DNA of 9,021 bases from an uncultured Collinsella sp. (GTDB taxonomy: Bacteria > Actinomycetota > Coriobacteriia > Coriobacteriales > Coriobacteriaceae): positions 1 to 9,021 of the forward strand of contig URTZ01000078.1 of the NCBI GenBank assembly GCA_900550825.1. The letters are read 5' to 3'. The notes beneath the pieces were generated by a model. That model was not told where the DNA came from. It did no database searches and saw only the letters and a program-made list of their open reading frames with translations. Positions 1 through 5,139 of this stretch are shown here, piece after piece (positions within the stretch are counted from its first letter, which is position 1; each line of letters starts with the position of its first letter). The position numbers and the translations under genes were made by a program.

Positions 1-597
1 AAGCACGGTGCAATCGGCCGTAAGGCCCGTCTGCAAACGTACGGCGACACCAGGTGCCAGCTCGCGACCAAAGGCGGTCGCGCCGTAGAGGATGGCCTCG
101 GGCTTGCGCTCGGCCACCAAATCGCAAATCAGACGGGCATAGGTCTCTGCGTCGTTTTGACACAGACGCTCGTCGCGACAGACCACAACTTCATCCGCAC
201 CGGCACAGACCAGATGCTCCAGCTCCTCGAGCGAGCTCTCGGGGCTCATGCCGACCAATGCCACCAAACGGCAGCCGCGGGCATCGGCAAGCTCACGGCC
301 CTTACCCATCAGCTCATAGGCAACAGGAGCCACTGTATCGTGCTCGTCGGTCTGCACGAATACCCAGATGTCTCGATATGTATCAAGGTCCGCCGCGCCG
401 GCGGCCTCGTCACGCTCGATCGAGATAGCGTTGACGGGGCAGGCATCGACGCACCCGCCGCACAGAATGCAGCCGTCGGTTACGCGGGCACAGCGGTTGG
501 GACGCCCACCCTCCACCACAATGCCGCCCGAGGCGCAGGCACGGACGCAGCGACCGCAACCGATGCAGGCTTCGCTATCGATATTCAATCCGCTCAT
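1..597 (-). CDS. etfA: Electron transfer flavoprotein subunit alpha with N-terminal 2x[4Fe-4S] ferredoxin domain (partial)
   Basis: The first 199 residues are visible; the C-terminal FAD-binding half lies beyond the left edge. Residues 1-60 form a bacterial ferredoxin domain with two cysteine sets: C11-x2-C14-x2-C17-x3-C21 and C43-x2-C46-x2-C49-x3-C53-P. An EtfA nucleotide-binding-like domain follows from about residue 76, with the family signature GATAFGRELAPG near residues 172-183 and TGLTADCT near 190-197. Ferredoxin-fused EtfA is known from bifurcating Etf complexes such as the lactate (LctC) and caffeyl-CoA (CarE) systems of Acetobacterium; the extra clusters are thought to pass electrons to or from ferredoxin. 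The ATG directly follows the TAG stop of etfB, with GAGGGG upstream as ribosome site, so the two subunits are translationally coupled. It is the third gene of the operon. Identity is very sure; the bifurcating role is inferred from the fusion and the neighbours. Confidence 0.95.
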   Translation of the reverse strand, partial: MSGLNIDSEACIGCGRCVRACASGGIVVEGGRPNRCARVTDGCILCGGCVDACPVNAISIERDEAAGAADLDTYRDIWVFVQTDEHDTVAPVAYELMGKGRELADARGCRLVALVGMSPESSLEELEHLVCAGADEVVVCRDERLCQNDAETYARLICDLVAERKPEAILYGATAFGRELAPGVAVRLQTGLTADCTVL

Positions 598-1413
598 CTA
601 TGCCATCCCCTCGATAATCTTGGCGAGCTTTTCCGCCTGCTCGGATGCCGTGCCCTCAACGGTCTCGCACGTTTGATCACGGTCGGGCACAAACGAGCGC
701 ACGACCTGTGTCGGCGACCCGGCAAGACCGCAACGCGCGGGGTCGGCGTTCACGTCGGCGGCACTGACCACGCGCACGTCCGCCTCCTCCGCCGCGCGAA
801 TACCGGCAATACTCGGCATACGCAACTGGCCAATCTCCTTGGCAGTCGTCATCGCGCACGGCATCTCAAGACACACCGTCTCCTCGCCGGCATCGCATCC
901 GTGAACGAGCGCCAGCGAGCCACACGTCGTAAAGCCCGCGCTTTGCACGCAGCTCACGTCGGTCACGCAGGGAATCTCAAAGGCACCGGCAAGCTCGGGA
1001 CCAATCTGGGCCGTATCGCCATCCACCGCCATCTTGCCGCAGATGAGCAGATCGAAGTCCTCGTCGAGCGCCTCGATGCCGCATTTGAGAGCATAGGTGG
1101 TCGCCAGGGTATCGGCACCTGCAAAGGCGCGATCGGTCAGCAGCAGCGCGTCGTCGGCACCTCGAGCGATGCAGTCGCGCAGCAGCAACTCGGTCGCGGG
1201 GATGCCCATCGACACCACCGTTACGCGCACGTCCATGCCAAAGCCGATAAAGTCGTCTTTCAGCGCCAGCGCGCATTCCAAAGCGCTCGCATCAAAGGGA
1301 TTAATGACCGTCTGCTTGCCATCGCGCACGATGGTATTGGTCTTGGGGTCCATCTTGACCTCGGTGCTGCCCGGCACGGCCTTGACGCACACCACCATAT
1401 GGAAATCGCTCAT
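598..1413 (-). CDS. etfB: Electron transfer flavoprotein subunit beta
   Basis: This is the beta subunit of the Etf heterodimer: 271 residues from the ATG at 1413, a normal length. Family hallmarks are in order: VVCVKAVPG near the N-terminus, NPFDASALECAL around residues 38-49, DRAFAGADTLATTYAL (94-109), and the nucleotide-binding motif DGDTAQIGPELA (131-142). Near the C-terminus it has GSPTQVVRSFVP (about 232-243), which resembles the bifurcating EtfB group. The subunit would carry the FAD that splits or joins electron pairs between NADH, ferredoxin and the partner dehydrogenase. A GTG at 1419 overlaps the stop of the upstream gene and is an alternative start, but the AAAGGGAG ribosome site lies only 3 nt from it and 9 nt from the ATG at 1413, so I prefer the ATG. 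The gene sits between glcD and etfA with essentially no spacing. Confidence 0.96.
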   Translation of the reverse strand: MSDFHMVVCVKAVPGSTEVKMDPKTNTIVRDGKQTVINPFDASALECALALKDDFIGFGMDVRVTVVSMGIPATELLLRDCIARGADDALLLTDRAFAGADTLATTYALKCGIEALDEDFDLLICGKMAVDGDTAQIGPELAGAFEIPCVTDVSCVQSAGFTTCGSLALVHGCDAGEETVCLEMPCAMTTAKEIGQLRMPSIAGIRAAEEADVRVVSAADVNADPARCGLAGSPTQVVRSFVPDRDQTCETVEGTASEQAEKLAKIIEGMA

Positions 1414-1415
1414 CT

Positions 1416-3017
1416 TCACGCACTCCCTTTCTGGACGAGCTCATCCAAGAGCTTCTCCGAAAACAGGTTGCCGCGACCCAGCTGCCCGTCGGGATCGAGC
1501 TGGAGCTTGAGCCGCGCCGACTCGACCATGGCCTCGTGACCGTACATCGTCTCTAAGAAGCCCGCCTTGATCTTGCCGACGCCGTGCTCGGCAGAAACGG
1601 CACCGCCCATAGCCGTTACCTCCGCAGCCCACTGGGCAAACAGCTCGCCACCGCGACGGTAGTCCTGCGCATCGCGCGGCAGGATGTTCACATGCAGATG
1701 GTTGTTACCGATGTGCCCCCAGGCGGCAGATTCAAGCCCACTTTCGGCCAACGTGCGGCGATAAAGGGCGATGACATCGGCCAAGCGTGCATTGGGCACC
1801 GACATGTCCGAACCCAGTTTGGTGATGGTGGGATCCGTGCGGCGACGCTCGTCGATAAGCATGTTGACGCTCTCGGGCACCGCGTGGCGGAAGAACCGCT
1901 GGCATTCGCGATCGACTTCGGTGCGCGCGACCCATGTCGCATCGTCGCTGCCGCCCGCAAGCTCTAGTACCCACCCCAAGTGATACAGCTCCTCAGTCGC
2001 CTGAACTTCGTCGTCGCAGTCGAGCTCCACGTAGACACAGACCTTGGCCTCTTTGTCGAGCGCCGGCAGCGAGGCAAACGCCGTCGACTGCTCGCGCTGG
2101 CGACGTAGAATATCCAGGGCGCCAGCGTCGAAGTACTCGATGGCAGCCGCATGGGACAGGACGGGGCGCACGGAATCGGTAAAGGACACGGCCTTGTCTT
2201 CGCTATCGAAAAAGCAGCTCACACCCCAAACGACCGCAGGCGCCGCCTGCAGGGCAATCTCGAGCTCGGTGATAACGCCGAGCGTGCCGCAAGCACCGAT
2301 AAAGAGGTCGATGGCGTCCATTTCGTCCGCAACGAAATAGCCTGAGGCATTTTTTGTCTTGGGCATGGTGTAGTCAGGAAGATCGAGCTCGAGTGCACGG
2401 CCTTCCGCCGTCACGAGTGACAGGTGGCGGCCCCGGGCAAAAACCACGCCGCGCTGAAGCTCGACCAGGTCGCCATCGGTCAGCGCGACATGAAGACCCG
2501 TGATGTGGGGACGCATGGGGCCGTAAGCGTAGCTACGGGCGCCGGAAGCGTTGCATGCCGCCATACCGCCCAAGCAGGCAGATGCCTCGGTGGGATCGGT
2601 GGGAAAGAACTGCTCGGGGGCATCCTGAAACTCCTCGTAAGCCTTAAGCGATGCCTGGTCCCAGCCTGCGGTCGGAAGCACCTTTTTGCCCAGTTGCTTG
2701 CGCAGCTCCGAGAGCACAACGCCCGGCTCCACGCGCAGCAAAAATTGGCCTTGTTCATCGCGGCGAAGGCCCAAGTAGCGATTCATACGGGAAGTATTGA
2801 GGATATGCCCGCCGTGGGGCACGGCACCGGCGGCAAGGCCGGTTCGGGCGCCCTGAACCGTTACCGGGACACGCTCGGCATGGAGCTTTTCCAAAATGGC
2901 ACGGACCTCGTCTTCCGTTGTCGGAAACGAGATGCTCGAGGCCTCGCCCGATGCGCGAGACTCATCGCGACCATACTCTTCGAACTCGTCGGTGAAGGGT
3001 TTGATGGTTACAGACAC
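1416..3017 (-). CDS. glcD: FAD-linked 2-hydroxyacid oxidoreductase (GlcD family; probable lactate dehydrogenase partner of EtfAB)
   Basis: The product has 533 residues. An FAD_binding_4 (PCMH/VAO-fold) domain covers about residues 28-255, with the FAD loop QGARTGLAAGAVPHGG (55-70), the stretch FFPTDPTEASACLGGMAACN (137-156) and IGACGTLGVITE (240-251). A C-terminal FAD-oxidase domain follows, with the histidine motif WGHIGNNHLHVN (433-444) and VSAEHGVGKIKAG (474-486). Family members oxidise glycolate or D-lactate. Placed in front of etfB and a ferredoxin-fused etfA, the likely role is the dehydrogenase of an Etf-linked lactate oxidation complex that reduces NAD+ by co-oxidising ferredoxin; the substrate itself cannot be read from sequence. 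The start is GTG with GGGGGAG 5 nt upstream. It is first in the operon. The protein is a little longer than the usual 460-480 residues, partly from an insertion around 117-136 before the FAD motif. No lactate permease or racemase is in the window. Confidence 0.93.
   Translation of the reverse strand: MSVTIKPFTDEFEEYGRDESRASGEASSISFPTTEDEVRAILEKLHAERVPVTVQGARTGLAAGAVPHGGHILNTSRMNRYLGLRRDEQGQFLLRVEPGVVLSELRKQLGKKVLPTAGWDQASLKAYEEFQDAPEQFFPTDPTEASACLGGMAACNASGARSYAYGPMRPHITGLHVALTDGDLVELQRGVVFARGRHLSLVTAEGRALELDLPDYTMPKTKNASGYFVADEMDAIDLFIGACGTLGVITELEIALQAAPAVVWGVSCFFDSEDKAVSFTDSVRPVLSHAAAIEYFDAGALDILRRQREQSTAFASLPALDKEAKVCVYVELDCDDEVQATEELYHLGWVLELAGGSDDATWVARTEVDRECQRFFRHAVPESVNMLIDERRRTDPTITKLGSDMSVPNARLADVIALYRRTLAESGLESAAWGHIGNNHLHVNILPRDAQDYRRGGELFAQWAAEVTAMGGAVSAEHGVGKIKAGFLETMYGHEAMVESARLKLQLDPDGQLGRGNLFSEKLLDELVQKGSA
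1423..1430 (-). promoter_or_regulatory. Ribosome binding site deciding the etfB start
   Basis: AAAGGGAG on the minus strand lies inside the last codons of the glcD-like gene. It is 9 nt from the ATG at 1413 and only 3 nt from the GTG at 1419, which favours the ATG. It also indicates translational coupling within the operon. Confidence 0.6.
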
Positions 3018-3201
3018 GCGAACTCCCCCTTTAGCTAACTACAGTGTTTGCAGGGAGATGTTACCGCATCGTTTCGTCGACGTGTTCGAGACCGTCTCCA
3101 TAATTGGCGATTTTAACGTTCGTGCAATTCGGCGAGCGGCTTGATTTCCTCGGCAGACGATGCTTTTAACACATATGGCCCCGCCGTCACTGACCGCGCG
3201 A

Positions 3202-3230
3202 TTGCCGCTCGAAAAAAGTTGGAGTATTTT
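3202..3230 (+). promoter_or_regulatory. Candidate sigma-70-type promoter for the surface-protein operon
   Basis: TTGCCG (3202-3207) and TATTTT (3225-3230) are separated by 17 bp and each matches the consensus at four of six positions. Transcription would start near 3237, giving a leader of about 125 nt that includes the TTGGTC repeats and the 3319-3342 hairpin. This is a pattern match only. Confidence 0.3.
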
Positions 3231-3318
3231 TTGCCGCCTTTTACCTGCGGAGACGCCAATCCGTCAAGCATTTGGTCAGCAATTGGTCAAGTAACGGCTG
3301 ATACGGTCGGCATCGACA

Positions 3319-3342
3319 GCCAAAACCGACAGAAGTTTTGGC
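3319..3342. repeat. Perfect 8-bp inverted repeat in the leader of the 3364 gene
   Basis: GCCAAAAC (3319-3326) and GTTTTGGC (3335-3342) are exact reverse complements around an 8-nt centre. No T-run follows, so it is not a typical terminator. It lies 9 nt upstream of the AGGGAGG ribosome site. It could be a repressor operator or a 5'-leader hairpin controlling translation. The dyad is directly visible; the function is inference. Confidence 0.5.
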
Positions 3343-3363
3343 CCCAGAAGCAGGGAGGTTCCC

Positions 3364-3660
3364 ATGGCATATTACTGGCCCCAGTACGGCATCGCCATCG
3401 AAGTCGACGACGATCCCCATCTCCTGCCTTTCGACGAAGAGGCATTCCCCGATACGACGGTCTACCACGTTACCACCGATGTGATCTGCGACCCCGAGTC
3501 GTTCTCGGCGCTCGCCCACCGCATCGCGCATATCCACGACATCGAGCTCCCTCCCGACTTCGACGAGCTTGTCTACTCACGCCGCCTGATGCTTCACATG
3601 CTCTTTGGAGCGAACCCGTCCACCTTTGCGCGCATCTATACCGCCAAGGATGCCGCATGA
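3364..3660 (+). CDS. Small protein resembling a shortened DUF559/Vsr-like nuclease-fold domain
   Basis: This is a 98-residue soluble protein with no signal peptide or membrane segment. The start is firm: the ATG has AGGGAGG 5 nt upstream. Residues 2-19 (AYYWPQYGIAIEVDDDPH) read like the core strand pair of DUF559/Vsr-type restriction-endonuclease-fold domains, which typically show a D-x-Y/F-W-P then IE-x-D-G-x-H pattern. Residues 33-56 (TVYHVTTDVICDP and a following helix) resemble the later strand and helix of that fold. The usual first acidic residue before YYWP is absent (the protein starts MAYYWP) and the middle helix is very short, so catalysis is doubtful. The C-terminal part (60-98) is not recognised. 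The stop overlaps the next ATG (ATGA), implying translational coupling to the membrane-anchored surface protein. Gene call is strong; the fold assignment is a tentative reading by eye, and the product may simply be a lineage-specific hypothetical protein. Confidence 0.75.
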   Translation: MAYYWPQYGIAIEVDDDPHLLPFDEEAFPDTTVYHVTTDVICDPESFSALAHRIAHIHDIELPPDFDELVYSRRLMLHMLFGANPSTFARIYTAKDAA

Positions 3661-4166
3661 GCGCGAAGAAGCCACCCCACTTTGCAGGCCTGGGTCGTCG
3701 CAAGAAGCTCATCGTTGCCTGTTTGGCCATCGTCTGCGCCCTTGTCGCCGTAGGACTATACGCTTGGCAGTCGCAGCCCGTACCCGAGGCGGGCGCTTCG
3801 GTTACGACGGCCGAGGGCAAAACGCGTCAGGAAATCCAAGATGAGCTCGACGCCATAGTCCGCGACAACATGATGACGATTTCGGTCGCACCGGTCGCTC
3901 AGCTGCAGGAGGACGGCAAGCTGCGCGTCAACGTGCAAAACGTCCAAGACAATAAATTTCCCCAGCGATTCCGCGTCATCCAAAACGACGAGACCATGTA
4001 CGAATCCGGTGTGGTCGAGACCGGCAAGACAATCGAAACGTGCCCCGCCGGCGACATCAAAGAAGGCGAGGCGTACATCGAGATCCAGGCACTCGATGCC
4101 AAGACCCTCGACAGCCACGGCAATCCGACACGTGTCAAGGTGCGGGTTGAGCAAGCCGAGAACTAG
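3657..4166 (+). CDS. Membrane-anchored extracellular beta-rich protein
   Basis: This 169-residue protein has a short basic cytoplasmic tail (GRRKK at 13-17), one hydrophobic segment at about 18-37 acting as an uncleaved signal anchor, a linker (38-70), and an extracellular domain from about 72 to 166. That domain alternates short strands, with landmarks KLRVNVQN (88-95), YESGVVETGKTIE (115-127) and GEAYIEIQALD (137-147). It resembles small beta-sandwich proteins of Firmicutes that carry a YESG-x-I/V-x-x-G-x-x-IE pattern, usually encoded beside secreted surface proteins; I recognise the pattern but know no assigned function. The ATG at 3657 overlaps the previous stop (ATGA). The same frame stays open back to 3141, but the signal anchor and coupling support 3657. 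Topology is confident; a scaffold or anchor role for the secreted proteins downstream is inference. Confidence 0.85.
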   Translation: MSAKKPPHFAGLGRRKKLIVACLAIVCALVAVGLYAWQSQPVPEAGASVTTAEGKTRQEIQDELDAIVRDNMMTISVAPVAQLQEDGKLRVNVQNVQDNKFPQRFRVIQNDETMYESGVVETGKTIETCPAGDIKEGEAYIEIQALDAKTLDSHGNPTRVKVRVEQAEN

Positions 4167-4219
4167 CTTTTCCGGCCGACGCGGCACCGCACGCAATTCA
4201 CCAGCATTCGTCCAATCAT

Positions 4220-4236
4220 CGCGGGGACGGCCCGCG
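4220..4236 (+). repeat. GC-rich hairpin between surface-protein genes
   Basis: CGCGGG (4220-4225) and CCCGCG (4231-4236) can pair around a 5-nt loop. It lies 8 nt upstream of the AAAGGA ribosome site of the 4257 gene, in the only sizeable gap (90 nt) of the operon. There is no U-run, so it is not a standard terminator. It might stabilise or process the message for the secreted protein. In GC-rich DNA a six-pair stem can arise by chance. Confidence 0.3.
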
Positions 4237-4256
4237 GCGAATAGAAAGGAACGACC

Positions 4257-4856
4257 ATGGACATCACCAGGAACATGAACGGAGCCAGAGCGCTCGTCGT
4301 GGGCGCAGGGCTCGCGCTCGCGCTCGCAATGGGCGCCGCCCCGACGCCAGCTATGGCGGCCGGGCGCGTTGGAACCACGAAAGTAATGGTCAGGACCGAG
4401 ATCGACAACGTTGAGTTCAAAGTTCCGACGGTTATTCCCTTCGTCGCCAAGGCCGACGGCACGCTTCAGGGCCCCTCAGAAGACGCGACCACCATCGACA
4501 ATCATTCGGCCTACGGCATCCATGTCACCAACATGAAGATCGACGCCATGAACACCTGGACCATTGCCGCCGACGCCAAGGCCGGAACCGCGCAGAACTC
4601 CATCGACTTTAAGGTCGGCCCCGACGGCGCACTCCAAAACGCCAGCGCCGCAATGCAGGAGACGGGCCTCGATCTTTCCAAGAATGCAGCCTTCGACATG
4701 GGCTACCAGGGCATTGCCGGCGGCACGGACAAAATCAAGCTCAAGACAAGCGGAAACGTCGCCCGCGTCACGCGCGACATCTTCCGCGTAACCGGCGAAG
4801 GCGATCAGGTTGCGACGATCACCTGGACGGTCGAGCCCGGTGCGCACACGGCATAA
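4257..4856 (+). CDS. Secreted surface protein with WxL-like beta-sandwich domain
   Basis: This is a 199-residue secreted protein. A signal peptide covers about 1-34 (basic start, long Ala/Leu core, PTPAMA before the likely cleavage). The mature part begins GRVGTT and has the pattern VEFKVPTVIPFVAKADGT (52-69) followed by an Asn/Ser segment (81-92), seen in secreted beta-sandwich proteins of low-GC Gram-positives. Two short motifs, TWTI (100-103) and TWTV (189-192, in ATITWTVEPG), sit where WxL-domain proteins carry their two Trp-x-Leu motifs, but with Ile or Val instead of Leu, so this is at best a divergent WxL-like domain. There is no sortase signal or C-terminal membrane helix; it must be held by another partner or released. 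The ATG has AAAGGA 6 nt upstream. Its end overlaps the small anchored-protein gene. Gene and secretion are firm; family and role are inferred. Confidence 0.88.
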   Translation: MDITRNMNGARALVVGAGLALALAMGAAPTPAMAAGRVGTTKVMVRTEIDNVEFKVPTVIPFVAKADGTLQGPSEDATTIDNHSAYGIHVTNMKIDAMNTWTIAADAKAGTAQNSIDFKVGPDGALQNASAAMQETGLDLSKNAAFDMGYQGIAGGTDKIKLKTSGNVARVTRDIFRVTGEGDQVATITWTVEPGAHTA

Positions 4857-5121
4857 GGCCGTCGCCCTGGCCGCCGCCGTCAGCATCCTAGCGTTTGGGC
4901 CAGCCATGGCCTTTGCCCAGCAAGAACAGGCGCAGGCCGCCACGCAAGTGACGGTCGACCTCTCGGAGCTCGACCGCGGCGACCGCGAGGAACCGTTGGC
5001 GCAGACAGGCGACAGACGATGGCTCTTGGCAGCAGGCGCCACAGCAGCAGGCGCGGGAACCGCCGGCCTCGGTCTGCACATCAAACGCAGCCAGAAACAA
5101 AACACGGACAGGCCGCACTAA
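4840..5121 (+). CDS. Tiny LAxTG sortase-anchored surface protein
   Basis: This protein is 93 residues from the GTG at 4840, or 103 from a TTG at 4810. A signal peptide occupies about 1-26 of the shorter form (basic RTRHK, hydrophobic core, PAMAFA). Only about 30 mature residues follow before the sortase signal LAQTG (53-57). A hydrophobic stretch WLLAAGATAAGAG (61-73, continuing to about 79) and a basic tail HIKRSQK (80-86) complete a normal cell-wall sorting signal. LAxTG is the form preferred by actinobacterial class E sortases. Both start codons lie inside the end of the preceding gene, implying coupled translation. For GTG 4840 there is GGACGG 9 nt upstream and the signal peptide starts cleanly; TTG 4810 has GAAGG 8 nt upstream, so the start is not settled. 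The product may be an anchor or docking peptide for the unanchored secreted neighbours; this is inference. Confidence 0.8.
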   Translation: MRTRHKAVALAAAVSILAFGPAMAFAQQEQAQAATQVTVDLSELDRGDREEPLAQTGDRRWLLAAGATAAGAGTAGLGLHIKRSQKQNTDRPH

Positions 5122-5139
5122 ATTAGCTAAGGAGACCCC

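Larger units (their letters stand above)
3018..3363. other. Divergent intergenic region between the Etf operon and the surface-protein operon
   Basis: These 346 bases separate two diverging start codons and hold no credible gene. On the minus strand a TAAAAT box (3115-3110), or a TTGCAC (3127-3122) to AATTAT pair, could serve the glcD operon, but neither has both boxes in good form. On the plus strand the best promoter is at 3202-3230. Two TTGGTC copies lie at 3272-3277 and 3283-3288, and an 8-bp perfect inverted repeat at 3319-3342. An open frame entering from 3141 crosses this region, but it has no ribosome site and no recognisable protein before 3657. Confidence 0.6.

Noticed and set aside
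157..1539. 460-codon open frame on the plus strand
   Set aside because: It lies antisense to etfA, etfB and the end of glcD, whose products are clearly recognisable. Its translation is His/Arg/Ala-rich with no domain, as expected of the opposite strand of GC-rich coding DNA.
2424..3038. 204-codon open frame on the plus strand
   Set aside because: Antisense shadow of the glcD-like gene with no ribosome site and no recognisable protein.
3040..3060. GTTAGCTAA-GG leader similarity between the glcD start (minus strand) and the 5140 start
   Set aside because: The match is short and includes the ribosome site; most likely coincidence.
3141..3656. N-terminal extension of the membrane-anchored protein gene back to 3141
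   Set aside because: It would run through the whole 98-aa gene in another frame, has no ribosome site, and would bury the signal anchor; the ATGA overlap at 3657 is a better start.
4220..4236. Hairpin considered as a terminator splitting the surface operon
   Set aside because: The stem is short and no T-run follows; it lies directly before a ribosome site.
4800..4870. Possible frameshift fusing the 4257 and 4840 genes into one anchored protein
   Set aside because: The second frame encodes its own complete signal peptide after the overlap, so two separate coupled genes fit better than one broken gene.
4476..5105. 209-codon open frame on the minus strand
   Set aside because: Antisense to two secreted-protein genes that both have good signal peptides; composition is that of a shadow frame.
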